A DNA stretch of 64,000 nucleotides from Hydrangea macrophylla (lineage: Eukaryota; Streptophyta; Magnoliopsida; Cornales; Hydrangeaceae), in assembly GCA_033977485.1 (NCBI GenBank), contig CM066988.1, forward strand, positions 76,977,669 through 77,041,668, read 5' to 3'. The position numbers and the translations under genes were made by a program. Each line of letters starts with the position of its first letter. The stretch's first letter is position 1. The notes beneath the pieces are model-generated. The model saw nothing but the letters and a program-made list of their open reading frames with translations. It did not search any database and was not told the origin of the DNA. Of the stretch, positions 32,095-44,029 are shown piece by piece.

Positions 32095-33500
32095 CTAACT
32101 CGTGTCAAACAACTGTAGATACTTAACGTGCATCTCAGACTCTAACTCCCATGAAGCTTCCTCTACATTGTGGTGATTCCACAAAACCTTCACCAACAGG
32201 ATCTCCTTGTTCCTCAGCTTCTTGATCTCTCTATCCAGAATCAACACTGGCCTCTCTTGATACGATGCATTGTCATTTATTTCCTTGTCTCTGGAATCGA
32301 TCACGTGTGGCATAGCACCCTGGTAATACTCCTTCAGCATACTGACGTTAAAGACATTATGGACTCCCGTCATCTTCGGTGGTAATGCTAGTCTATAAGC
32401 GACTTTTCCCATGCACTCTAAGATCTCAAATGGCCCAATGTAGCAAGGCGACAACTTTCTTTTCTTCTGTCCAAACCTCACCACTCCTCAAATCGGAGAT
32501 ACTTTGAGGAAGACATGTTCTCCTACACTGAACTCCTTATCTCTGTAGTGCAAGTTTGCATAGCTCTTGTATCGGTTTTGTGCTGCCTTCATTTTCTCTC
32601 TGACAATCACTTTATTGGTTTCCCGAACCAAATCTGGGCCTAATTACGATCTCCAACTTCTGCCCAACACAACGGTGATCGGCAAGGTCTTCTATACAAT
32701 GCCTTGAAAGGTGCCATTCCTATGCTTGAATGGTAGTTGTTGTATACGAACTCTATCAACGGCAAATGAGTCTCCCACGAGCTTTCAAAGTCTAGCACAC
32801 AAGCTTGGAGCATATCTTCCATTACTTGGTTCGTTCGCTCTATCTGCCCATCGGTCTGAGGATGAAAAGCAAAACTCAGTCTCAGCAAAGTCCCCATAGC
32901 TGTCTAAAGACTTTCTCAAAATTTTGCTATGAATCGAGGATCTCGGTCTGACACAATGGTGACTGGCACTCCATACAAATGCACAATCTGCTACAGATAC
33001 AATTGGCTCATATTCTCCACTGAGTAGGTCATATTATAAGTGATGAATTAAGCTGACTTGGTGAGTTTTTCCATAATCACCCAAATGGAATCATGGTTCT
33101 ATTGAGATCGAGGCAATCCTACCACAAAATCCATTGTGATGTGTTCCCACTTCCATTGTAGAATCGGCAATGGTTGTAAAATTCCCATAGGCTTCCGATG
33201 ATCTGCCTTAACTTGTTGACAAGTCAAGCATTCTGAAACACACTTGGCAATTTCCTTCTTCATGCCTTCCTACCAGAAAGTCCTCTTCAGTTCTTTATAC
33301 ATTTTCGTCCCTCCTGAATGTATAGTTAGTCTCGATCTGTGCGCTTCTTCCAAAATATCCTTACTGAGATCATTTGTGGCTGGCACCACAAGTTTATCCT
33401 TGAATCTAAAACCTCTGTCATTCCCAGCACTCCAATTGGTTGGATCCTTGGCTGTCATTTTGTCGAACCACTGGCGTAGTTTTACATCTTTCTGTTGAGC
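32095..33500 (-). pseudogene. Tekay-A integrase with C-terminal chromodomain
   Basis: Integrase would insert the cDNA into host chromatin. In minus-strand order: the zinc-binding N-terminus (33,270-33,458) with EEAHRSRLTIHSGG and a following CQQVKAD-like stretch; the catalytic core with WKWEHITMDF (about 33,140-33,160), TIVSDRDPRF (about 32,935-32,960) and [13 protein letters not shown] (about 32,830), so both Asp and the Glu are visible; a GPFEIL/VYRLALPP module; and the chromodomain (about 32,100-32,210) with VKVLWNHHNVEEASWELE. Several stops and frame changes break it, mainly between 32,485 and 32,640 and between 32,900 and 33,270. Plant chromodomains of this type are thought to steer integration to marked chromatin. 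Confidence 0.88.
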
Positions 33501-33763
33501 CTCTATGATTCAGTCAACAAGTGTAGCTTGAACTACCAAGCATCCCATAATCTTCCCTTCTTCCGCTTCGACAAGCTAAACTCCAATCTCGACCATTATC
33601 TCAAGAGCATGACACTCTCTAATCACAAGTGAAGTAACCATACTGTGAGGCTTTTAGCTTTTAGCATCTGCGACTGTGTTTGCCTTATAGGGTGGTACTG
33701 TAATGTGAAGTCATAATATTTTAACAACTCCATCCACCGTCTATGTCTCATGTTAAGCTCCTT

Positions 33764-34087
33764 CTACGAGAATAGATACTTCAGGCTCTTATGATCGAAA
33801 AATAAGTCAAATTGCTCTCCAAACAGATAGTGTCTGTATATCTTGAGTGTGAACACAATGGCTGCTAACTCCAAATCATGTGTCGGGTAGTTCTTCTCAT
33901 ACGACTTCAGTTGTCTAGATCCATAAGCAATCACTATTCCATCTTGCATGATCACACACCCTAAACCTTGATATGAAGCATCGCTGCATATAACAAATCT
34001 CTCTCTGCTTCTTAGAATAACTAGCACTAGCACAGAAGTCAATTTATCTTTCAACTCCAAAAAGGCACGTCGTGCTTGTCTTGCCAT
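33764..34087 (-). pseudogene. Tekay-A RNase H domain
   Basis: This stretch has [18 protein letters not shown], then [22 protein letters not shown] and [11 protein letters not shown], the Ty3/gypsy RNase H signature. Catalytic Asp (SDAS) and Glu (DLEL) are present, and the later Asp of the DHK motif is retained as FFDHKSL. The domain would degrade RNA in RNA-DNA hybrids during reverse transcription. A frame change separates it from RT. Confidence 0.85.
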
Positions 34088-35137
34088 TCAAACTTGGTCT
34101 CCTTCTTTGTCAAACTAGTGAGTGGGGCTATAATCTTTGAAAACCCTTCCACAAAGCGATGGTAATATCCAGCTAATCCAAGAAAACTCATGATCACTGA
34201 TGCATAAATAGGTTGGTTCCAATTCTTCACTACATCGGTCTTTGCAGAATCCACTGAGATACCTTCCCGAGAAACAACACATCCCAAGAACTTGACTTCC
34301 TTGAGCCAAAACTCATATTTATTGAACTTGGCGATAAGCCGATTGTCCCTAAGTATCTATAAGGCAATCCTTAAATGCTCCTCGTGCTCTTCCATAGACT
34401 TCGAGTAGATCAAAATATTGTTGATAAAAACGATGACGAACTGATCTACATAGGGTCTTAATACCCGATTCATCAAATCCATAAACACCGTTGGGGCATT
34501 GGTCAAACCAAAAGGCATAACCAGGAACTCATAATGCCCATACCTCATGTGAAAAGCTGTCTTTGACACAACTTCTTCTCGAACAAGTAATTGATGATAC
34601 CTTGATCGCAGATCAATCTTCAAGAACACTGCAGCTCCTTGCAATTGATTGAACAGATCATCTATCTGCAGTAGCGGGTACTTGTTCTTGAATGTAACCT
34701 TGTTCAATTCTTTATAGTCTATAGAGTCTCATTGATCCATCCTTCTTCTTAACAAATAACATCGGTGATCCCCACGGTGATGTGCTAGGACGAATGAATC
34801 CAAGGTTCTCCAGCTCTTGAATCTGCTTACTCAACTCCTGCATTTTGGTTAGCGCCATATGATACAGGGTTTTCGATATTGGTGCCATTTCTGGCATTAG
34901 CTGAATGCCGAAGTCAATCTCACGCTTTGGATGTAATCCAAAGATGTGTCGAAATACGTCCTCAAACTCTCGTACCACTGGAATCTGAGCGGTAGTACTC
35001 TCTATGTTGGTGCCTTCTATTACAGCCAAACGGATTATGAGAAACGCATCACTCAATGGGTTACACTAGAAAATGAACGACTGTGCTACCGCTAATGGAA
35101 AGGAAATCGTCTTACTAGCGCAGTCCAATTTGGCACT
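34051..35137 (-). pseudogene. Tekay-A reverse transcriptase, catalytic aspartates lost
   Basis: The segment runs from the residues just after the solo LTR (AKLDCASKTISF, about 35,100) through [64 protein letters not shown] and on to GYYHRFVEGFSKI. The catalytic box, normally FIDDILIYS, reads FINNILIYS near 34,420, so both metal-binding aspartates are asparagine. DLRSGYHQL has become [10 protein letters not shown] stop and frame change occur at 34,707-34,712. The protein cannot have been active. Confidence 0.9.
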
Positions 35138-37930
35138 TATGGATGTTCGTAGTTTTACCCACGCTTTTTAAAATGTTTCAAATTTCAAATTCAAATACGA
35201 GTTGCCACTTAATTTTTAAAGGAAAATTAAGAAACAATTTAAAAGCAAACTGATCTTTTGGAAACCAGAGATTTCTAGGTACGGGAATTATGGAATGAGA
35301 GGGGAAGAGGCCTAGCGGACTATAACATCCCCTCTCATCCTATCTCATGATAGGCCTCTACTCAACATCCTTTTTAATTGAATTACTAATCTAAGTATGC
35401 CCTAAATACATATGTATAAATGTACATTACCAAAGCATTTCTAAAAGGGTGTAAGATTGCTAACGATAAAATAGCTTTTAAAATCACATAATTCAAGTAG
35501 CAAGCAATATGATGTACAAATAGGGAACTAGGGAACTTACTCGGGGGTCCAGCCGTGAATATTAAACGTGTAATGCATATAAATGAAAAATAAAACCTAA
35601 TAAATGGTCTCTAATTTATATATACAAATAAAGCAAGGCCTAGTTCTAAGGTGTCGCACATGGAGTCAAAAATCAATTAAAATCAAAGAATAAAATGAAC
35701 TAGAGAGGGGTTGAGAAATTGTACCTCAATAGCGCTACAAAATAAAGGGTTAGTCCACATGCTTTGAACAAGATATACTTTAGAATCCTAAGTAACATGC
35801 TTAAATTTTTAGCTTTAATCTACTAAGAATAGAAAGAGTTGATATAATTATGAATTCCTTCTAATTAGTTGGAGATACAACACCTCTATAGATATACAAG
35901 TCTCAACTAGAAGCCAATGTAATGTCCATATAGGGATGATATAATCTCAATTTGATCATAAGGAACCCATAGTTATGTTCAACTAAGTTCAATCAAATAT
36001 AACTTAAGCCAAGAATTAGTCCTAATCTTAAGTATCAACATACATAACATGAATGCAAGGATATAAACAAGAATGAGATATGAACTATTCATTGATTTGG
36101 ATCATTTAGCCTATGGATCTAAGTCCTATTATCCATTATTAAAACATAGTCTAAGCTATGAGAAGGTCATTTAGGTCATCATTTACAAAATTACTAAAAC
36201 TATAATAGAGTTTCAGAATTTACAAAGAAGAAACCTAAAATTAGAAAATAGAAAAACCATAGATCCCATTGTTTGATCTTAGTGATTTTTCAATAAAATA
36301 TGCCTCGATGAGTCTAGTTTCTAATCCAAAAAGAAAATCATAGATTGAATAGTTTGATCTCCGGGAATTGAACCAAACCTAGACACTACTCAGAATTTTA
36401 CAACTCTCTGTCCAAAGATTTTGTATGATTTTCTAAAAATAGCAAATAAATCTGAATGACTTCATTCTTTTTAGGGGATCTTCTTAAAACATTTAAATAT
36501 ACAGAAAAAATTATTTGAAGTCAAGAAAGTTTGATTAAGGCTCTGATCTACTAAGTTTAAAATGGACTTTCTGTTTTGAAAATTTGGACAGAGAGTGGTT
36601 AATTCACAAATCATAAGGCCAAACCATGTTAACTATGGAACTTCATCAAAACAAAAATTGTAGTGGTAGATATATGGGTTATAAACATTCTCCAATTGGT
36701 CTCATTCAATTCCCATAGACCATGATTTAATTAAAAACCTTTGATCATAGTGGGTTCATGAATTAATTGTACCAATACCAACATTTAAGTCATAAAAGTT
36801 ATCAAGTCAATCCCTCTCTCAAGTTGATGATCCTTGAGGAATATGAACTTATCATATCCTATTCTCCTCTCAAATTAATGGTCCTTGGAGACTAAATAAG
36901 ACCAAATCCACATAACCTTCATAGGAATTATGGAAACAATTCCATGAGATTTTAAGTTAAAGGATCCAAGTCATGAATTAAGACTTGAACCCAACAATCA
37001 TGTGTGGTTGTAACCATGATCTACCTTATTTCCATTTAGATCATAAGATCATAGAAAATAAGGGATCAATCATAAGGGAAACAAATGAGACATTTGAAGG
37101 TCTCATGAATCTCAAGAGAAAGATGTAAACAAAAGAAATAGAATCAAAGTTTAGTTGATGATCCAAATTAAGTTTCAATTTATTTGATCTTAAATCCAAG
37201 GCTTATTTAAATCTAAATCAATGAAAAGCAAATGAAGATTCAATCACAATTCTAGTGGTGTGTGATAAAATGAGGTAAGGACTTTTTGAAAATGTGTAAA
37301 AGTCCTAGATCTATGAATTGTGATTGAACTTAGAGACAAACTAAATTAAGATTAAAAGATTACCTTTAGAAAACCTCAGATTTTTCTTGGTTTGACGGAG
37401 ATCTTCAATGTTCTCCAAGCTCTTCTTCAAGTTCTTCAAACCTTCTTAAATGGCTTCCCTTCAATCCTCTTCATTATACTCTCAAGTGTATATCAATTAT
37501 CTAACCAAAGCGTCTCTCCAAATTGTTCAACCCCTAACCCCTGAGAGAAAATGGGTTTATGTAGACTTTTATTTCCTTGGTAGCTAAGATAATGGTAGAT
37601 AGGTCAATTTTAATGAATTAGGAATAAAAGAATATTCTTTGGCATCTCTAGCTCTCCATGGCACTTCTATGTAATACTAAGGAACTTGAAAGGCATTTTA
37701 GTTAGATAGATTAAAGGAATATTCTATAGCATCTCTCATCTTCAAAGCACATCGGACACTTTCTTTTATTATTTTATATATATATATAAACACAGTTTTC
37801 ATTTGAAATTCTTTTTCTTTCTCTTTTTTTTCTTTTTCATTTTCTTTGATAAAAACAAAACAAAATCCATTTTTATTATATTTTCAAACTGATTGTATTA
37901 TAAACCCAAAAATTTTCCTCTCTCTCTCTC

Positions 37931-37977
<47 letters not shown>

Positions 37978-38126
37978 TAAAAAATTTTATCAAGACTGAA
38001 GAACCTTCCGAAGAGCTTGAATCACTTTTAAAATCTTTGAATTTTGTCGAACATTTGTCGTCATCGGTTTTTTTAGAGGTAATCATTCTCCGAATTCGAC
38101 GATTGGTCAAAATTGGGGTGTCTACA
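35138..38126 (-). repeat. Solo LTR (2,989 bp) of a different Tat/Ogre-like family
   Basis: It is flanked by the exact 5-bp duplication GCACT (35,133-35,137 and 38,127-38,131). The minus strand begins TGTAGACACCCCAATTTTG and ends near CATCCATA. It shares with the Tat LTRs the terminal TGTAGACACCCC, the GAGTTGCCACTTAATTTTTA block (compare GAGTCGCCACTTGG in Tat-C) and a downstream GGTACG...GAGAGGGGAAGAGGCC block. No internal coding sequence or second LTR is present, the expected result of LTR-LTR recombination. It has a TATATATA run near 37,775 and a (CT)n tract at 37,918-37,976. Confidence 0.82.
37918..37976 (+). repeat. (CT)n microsatellite
   Basis: The run is about 59 bases of CT dinucleotides with a few CTTT interruptions, inside the solo LTR. 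Confidence 0.95.
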
Positions 38127-39480
38127 GCACTGAGCATTGTTAACCAATCGATTCCTAAGATCACATCAAAATCTTTCATCGATAAAATAATTAGATCTGT
38201 AGGTAACTCTTGATCGTCTAAAATCAATGCACACTCCTTGCACACTTTACCCAATTTTATAGTGACACCTAAAGGTGAAACTACGTTCAAAGCTACATCG
38301 AGGTTCTGAGGTTCTAAACCTAATTCCTTTACGACTCTATGTACTATGAACGAATTTATGGCTTCAGTATCAAATAAAACTGATGCACGACTATTATAAA
38401 TGGTAAGCATACCTTTGAGGTTTTGCTGCTCGATGGTATAGAATCCTGTTCCTCCTAGAATAATAGCGTTGACACGCGCTTGATGAACCGGGGCTGCAGG
38501 TCCAATTTCTGCTCCATGGTGGAGAAAACAATCTTTGCTAACATGGCCCTTCTTGCCATAGAAGTAACAGACAATGTCTTGTCGCTTGTTGCTCCTGGGT
38601 GCCATGCAATCCCTTGACATATGTCCCGGTATCCCACAATTGAAGCATACACCAAAGTTAAATCTTAGTACTGGTGCTCCTGATGTAGGTACCGTGCCAG
38701 GTAGTTGAGCTTGTGCCAGTGGAGGATTAGGCACTTGTTCTCTGGGACCATTCCATGGCCTCTTCACTCCAGCATTACAGTGCAAGTTTGGGTGGCCACG
38801 ATTGGAGCAACTAGCTACCCTGAAAGGAAACTACTTCTGTTGTTGACTCCCATACATAGTCTCCATATTAGAGGCTAACTCTACCAAATTCTCAAATGGC
38901 TACGTCACGGAACTCATGGCATGGTCTTGAATAGTCATCCTAAGCCCGCGTAGATATCTCTTGTTCTTCTTCTCCAAGGTATCCATCAGGTGTGGGGCAA
39001 AATGAGACAACCTTTCAAATGCGATTGTGTACTCCTGAACAGTCTTGGTTCCTTGAAACTAATCCATGAATTCTTTATCCTTCTTGTCTCCCTCTGACGC
39101 AGGGAAATACTTCTTAAGGAACATGGTATTGAACTCCCCCCAACTCACACGTCTGATAGCTTCTTCTCCTAAGGCAGCCAGATGAGCTTCCCACCATTCT
39201 GCGGTAGAAGAAGTGAGCTGAAACTCCGCAAACCTCTTCTTAGCGACATTTGAGCAAACCAAAGCCTTAAAACAAGACTCCATCTCTCTAATCCATTATT
39301 CGGCTTTCAATGCTCCAGACACGCCATCAAACTTCTTTGGGCATAAAGCTCTAAATCTCTCTAACAACTTTCTGGTAGGTCTCTATGGAGGTGGCGGCTG
39401 TGGCGGCGGATAATGAGGCGCACCTTGCTGATTGCTAATATGCTCCAACCTTCGGAGAAATCTTTCAAAAATTCATGTGG
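38127..39480 (-). pseudogene. Tekay-A gag and protease
   Basis: The gag core (39,059-39,283) has FAEFQLTSSTAEWWEAHLA and FNTMFLKKYFP. The nucleocapsid has one good CCHC knuckle, CFNCGIPGHMSRDC (about 38,620-38,660), and a second, damaged one, CYFYGKKGHVSKDC, whose second Cys is Tyr. The protease (about 38,130-38,420) has VLFDTEAINSFI where an active enzyme has DTG-A, then MKDFDVILGIDWL. An in-frame stop precedes WIREMESCF, and the reading between 38,786 and 39,058 is disrupted. The protease frame reads through the solo LTR junction into LTR sequence. The Gly-to-Glu change and the stops rule out function. Confidence 0.88.
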
Positions 39481-39912
39481 GGCCTAATCCCTCCTGTACC
39501 AGTTCAGATGGTTTGGCTCCATTATGGTTGTTGCAAGTCAGTGTAACCATCCTGACTCTATGCACAAATATACATTTTGACACAATTATTTCTCAGCTTA
39601 GACTACTGCCTTTAGAAGATAGTCTAGAGGTGTTCACTACCCAAAATCAAATATATACTTACATACACACATACTATTTATACTCACGAGATGTAATCGC
39701 ATGTGGATGCCAAGAGATGAAATGCCAAATACAATGACATGCGAATGATGAAAGGAAAGAACAATAAAAGTCGTGCTATACAACTTAGGACGTAAAGGCA
39801 GCTCCAGAAGTCTTCATCGAATCAGTGTTGCAACTACCTTAGTGTCTTTCTAGAGAGGTACTCTTATGGTTCACAACTTAACGTAGGACAATCACGAACA
39901 CAACTAAACCTA
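39481..39912 (-). other. Tekay-A 5' untranslated leader
   Basis: This leader is collinear with 871-1,272. No gene was seen; the 101-codon plus-strand frame here is not conserved as a frame in the left copy. Confidence 0.6.
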
Positions 39913-39926
39913 GTGCTCTAATACCA
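39913..39926 (-). promoter_or_regulatory. Tekay-A primer-binding site
   Basis: The minus strand reads TGGTATTAGAGCAC, one change from the left copy TGGTATCAGAGCAC. The C-to-T change would weaken pairing with initiator tRNA-Met. Confidence 0.85.
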
Positions 39927-39935
39927 AATAATCCC

Positions 39936-42453
39936 TGTCATGCCTAGCATTGCGATAGTTAAGGGAAGTGAGCTTCCTTATCAGACCCGTAGGCTCGTAA
40001 CAAGTTACAGATCACATGATTGTCCAAAACCCAACTAATAATAAAATATCAGAGTAATAACAGTAGCAAAAATGATTCTAAGTTTAATGAAAGCAATGTT
40101 AGAGTCTTACAACTTCAGTTATACATACTTAAATATTATAGCATCCAAATCCCAAAAAAAACAGAAGTCTGGGCCAAACAGCTAATAACAACAGCAACAA
40201 CAATGTAAAAAGATAGGTAATAATATTTTCCCCAACAGGAACAAAACGACTCCAGCAGCACAACCTCTTTAGCTGGCAAAACCCCATCCTTCCTGGTCAA
40301 CGTGCTCACCATCATACTCGCCCAACGGAACGGCATCCCCAGTACCTAGAACTAAAGTAATTGGACACGGATGTCCAGGGACCACACGCCCATCAGTTGA
40401 AAGATGAATGAGATACTACAATGCACAAACAATATTAACATATACACCATTTATGTTATCACTAAAAAATTATTGCGATGTCATGTAAGTTCTTGCCCAA
40501 AACCCAATGATCTTCCCGACTATGCAACCACAACAATGCAGAACAATGCGCACGAACCCACCATGCCAACAACACACAACCTGATAGTACTCACTTCTGT
40601 CACACAACCACAACAACACTGAACCGACGGTACTAGCTTCTGTCACACGCATAGACGACACAAGCCCAAATTGGCCACAAATCATAATCAAGCCTAATTT
40701 GGCCACAACACAATCCTAGCCCATAATTGGCCCTAACTCAATCATCCTAGCCCACAATTGGCCCTAACATAATTGCAGACTTTTACACAGCCACACATAA
40801 CCCTCATATGCAAGATAAGACCACACATGGTCCACATTCGTCACCTAGCCCAGAATTGGCCCTAACTCAATTGCCTAACTCACAATTGGCCCTAACTTTG
40901 ACACCAACACAACACAACTGACAACAAACTATTAAGGTCACACGATAAATGCAATCAATCACAGAATAACTGACTAGGTTATTCAACACAACCATACAAC
41001 ACAATCATGCTCTCACGCGTCCATCAGCACATTTATCAATTTAAGTACTTTATTCGTATATTATTCTTCATTATACAATTAGTGATTTAACTCGATGCAT
41101 TACTAGTATTCGTCAATGAATTGATAATAACGCTAATTCAACAGTAATATAAACATCCGACAAGAATCACCATAGAAGTAATAAGTTAATCGATCTCTTA
41201 AGCATGATACTCTCAAGCAAGAAAATAGTACAACTATAGAATTGATAAACTTAATCATTTATAACATATACAAATTCCAGGTTCAGTTAACAAACTCCAT
41301 AGTACAAACTTTATTAGCTTCATTTATACAAACCAACAAGGAATTCAAAACTATCAAGCTCGAGCGCTCCAGGCTCGACCGCTCACACCACTCGAGCGCT
41401 TCAGGCTCGAGTTTAGCAGTTTAGAATAGTGTATGTTTTAGCAACTTTAGAAACCCATACGATTTTAACATATAAACTTCAAGATCCTTAATTAAACATC
41501 ATATATAACATGTTAAACATAATAAACAAGTTCATATACACCTTAGACATGAATCATAGCACTCAACTTGATGATCAAACCAAATGGATGATGAAATTAT
41601 ATGTGAACTTGAAAATACATGATGATCATGAGGATCTAAAGCTAAATCATGCACATGTAACACACTTTTATAGCTTATACATGTATATATACCCATTATA
41701 AGTTAGTTGAAGTACTTACTAAGAATCAAAACTCAAATAGATGATGATCTAAGCATAAACTTGAGAAAGAGATGAAGATTATGATAATCTAGAGTTAAAT
41801 CTAGTTAAAACAACCACATACAACATTATTATAGATTAATTACATGTATATGAATACTTTGCAATTGAGTTGAAGTACTCACTATGCAATCAAGATGCAA
41901 TAGATGATGTTTTTGTTAAGAATGATGAAGATGATGATGATCAAGCTTCAATAACCACACATGCAAGCTTCAAACTAAGATCTTTTCTTGGATTCTTCTA
42001 GACATTAGCCTCCAGCACTTCAAGAGTGTTGAAATACAAGTGTGTGTGCTTATGGAAAGATTGGATGGAGGATCCAAGGACATGCAAGAGTAAAATGTAT
42101 GTTTAGTGTATAAACTCTCAAGAACTCTCCCTCACAAACTCTCTATAATTTTGCAACTTAAAAATGATCAAAATTGTTGGGTATTTATAGAATTTTAGGA
42201 CCCCAGAGGCAAAACTATCTTTTCACAAAATTTTAGCTCGAGCACTCCGACCTCGAGCGCTCGCTCTTCTTGAGCGCTCGGGTTTACTGAAATAAGGAAG
42301 GTTTGTATTGTTTTAAAAGATTCATGATATGAAATGTATGAACACTTATGAGATGTCAAGCACTCTCGTAATACTATTCTGTATGTAGAAAAAATATCAA
42401 TATTACATATTCAAAAATTTCATTATTAATAGTAAAAAATTATGGGTGTTACA
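39936..42453 (-). repeat. Tekay-A 5' LTR (right-hand, uninterrupted)
   Basis: The 2,518 bp run TGTCATGCC...GGTGTTACA on the plus strand. It shows the uninterrupted state of the sites used by Tat-A (CAGAATTGGCCC at about 40,851) and Tat-C (about 41,096). CTCGAGCGCTC clusters lie at 41,358-41,411 and 42,236-42,281, and a minus-strand CTATAAATA at 42,182-42,190. Confidence 0.9.
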
Positions 42454-42539
42454 TCCTAACGACATCTCCCCCTCATGTGCAAGAGCTTTCTAGTTCGGTA
42501 CCTTTTTTTAATTATCTTAATGAGGGGGTGAGGGTTGTG

Positions 42540-43620
42540 AAGTTACTATTTATGACAACAATCGTGCTTTTACAATATGGGACTCTAAAAAAGTTGAGTT
42601 AAAGAAGAAAATGACATTTAGAGATAAGCAGCATCTCCAGGAATGTGTAAAGTTTAATCACACAAAGAGTGACCAACAATACATGGTAGTTGAAACAAAT
42701 CCAAAACTTTGGGTAGTTCAGTGCAAAAATGGGTGCACATGGTGCTTGTAGGCATCAAAAAATTTAATAATGGGTGGTTTTCAAATTACACAGTATAATG
42801 GCGACCACCACTGTGTGTACCCACACAATAGCCAGGACCACGTCAATCTAGATATGAATCTTATAGCAAAATTAATCATAGGTTATGTGCAACGTGATCC
42901 AGGAATGAAAATCAATTTGGTCATTGAAAGGGTGAAGGAAAGCCAGAAATTCACAATTACGTACAAAAAGGCATGGCGTGCGAGGAAAAAAGCTATAGAG
43001 GTGGTTTTTGGAGACTGGGGCGAGTATTATAGAAAATTGCCTAGATTTATGGTAGCTCTTCAAAAATACAACCCTGGGACAGTGGTGGGATGGAAAACGA
43101 ATCCTACAGACACCCATGATATTGTTAAGTTGTTCCAATACTTATTTTGGGCCTTCAAACCTTCAATTGACGGGTTTACTCATTATTGTCTAATAATTTG
43201 TGTTGATGGGACCCATATTAATGGCAAATACAAAGGCAAGATCCTTGCAGCTCTAGGGATAAACACTGATAACAAGATATTTCCTCTTGCATTTGCAATT
43301 ATTGATGAGGAGACCCTTGCTAGTTAGTCATGGTTCTTAAGGAACCTAAGTACATCTGTTGTCCGTGGTAGGCAGGGCATATGCCTAATATCTAACTGAC
43401 ATTCTGCTCTAATCATTGTAGTTCAGAGATTACCAGAGTGGCGTAAGCCCAATGCGTATCATCGTTTTGTTTAAGGCACTTCCAGTACAACTTTCACAAG
43501 AAATTCAAGACTATCCTGTTGAAGGACCTCCTTTGGCTTGCTAGGATCAAGCATCAGATTAGGAAGTTCAACCGTGATATGGAGAATATTGAAAAAATAG
43601 ACCATGTAATTGACCCTACA
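42540..43620 (+). pseudogene. MULE (MuDR-type) transposase remnant
   Basis: The N-terminal DNA-binding region reads KQHLQECVKFNHTKSD then VQCKNGCTWCL, followed by a TAG (42,749-42,751) in a position where MuDR proteins have WRLRAS. The main frame (42,770-43,327) continues with YNGDHHCVYPH, then the MULE catalytic domain with ICVDGTHINGKYKGKIL and IFPLAFAIIDEE, where the Asp of CVDGTH is the first catalytic acidic residue. Beyond the stop, SWFLRNL, ICLISN, LPEWRKPNAYHRF and NFHKKFKTILLKDLLW remain legible with several stops. Nothing of the SWIM zinc finger was found. No terminal inverted repeats were recognised. Confidence 0.85.
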
Positions 43621-43799
43621 AATTTGGATAAACATGACATCATTTTTGTCAGATTTTTCTAGTTATGAGTTAAAGTGACTACCTCATATATGTCTCTGTT
43701 TTCTAATTTCTCTATTTTCCTCTCACTTTTTAAAAGAACTAAAGAAAATGTGTATGTGTTGTATATAAGTACAAACAAAATATAAGTACAAACAATGTA

Positions 43800-43960
43800 C
43801 AAAACGACATCTAAAATAATATATCCAATCCAAAATAACATACCCAATCTAAAATAACATATCCAGTCCAAAATAACATACCCAGTCCAAAATAACATAC
43901 CCAGTCCAAAATAACCTACCCAATCCAAAATAACACACCCAGTCCAAAATATAAGTACAA
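43800..43960 (-). repeat. Minisatellite, about 20-bp unit
   Basis: About eight tandem units of the form CCAGTCCAAAATAACATACC occur, with small variations (AATCC/AGTCC, ATACC/ATATC). Reading frames across it on the minus strand translate to repeated YFGLGMLFW peptides and are by-products. Confidence 0.9.
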
Positions 43961-44029
43961 ACAAATGTACAAAACACCACTTTGCAATCCACATATCTAT
44001 ATTCCACATGGTGGTCGAATAATATTCCT

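Larger units (their letters stand above)
32052..42453 (-). mobile_element. Tekay-A (right copy): Ty3/gypsy chromovirus, degenerate
   Basis: The minus-strand element has 5' LTR 39,936-42,453, primer-binding site 39,913-39,926, gag-protease, RT, RNase H, integrase with chromodomain, and polypurine tract. Its 3' LTR is the shared LTR ending at 32,051. The gene order protease-RT-RNase H-integrase and the C-terminal chromodomain place it in the plant chromoviruses; the roughly 2.5-kb LTR and initiator tRNA-Met primer fit the Tekay/Del group. A 2,989-bp solo LTR interrupts it at 35,138-38,126. Confidence 0.85.
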
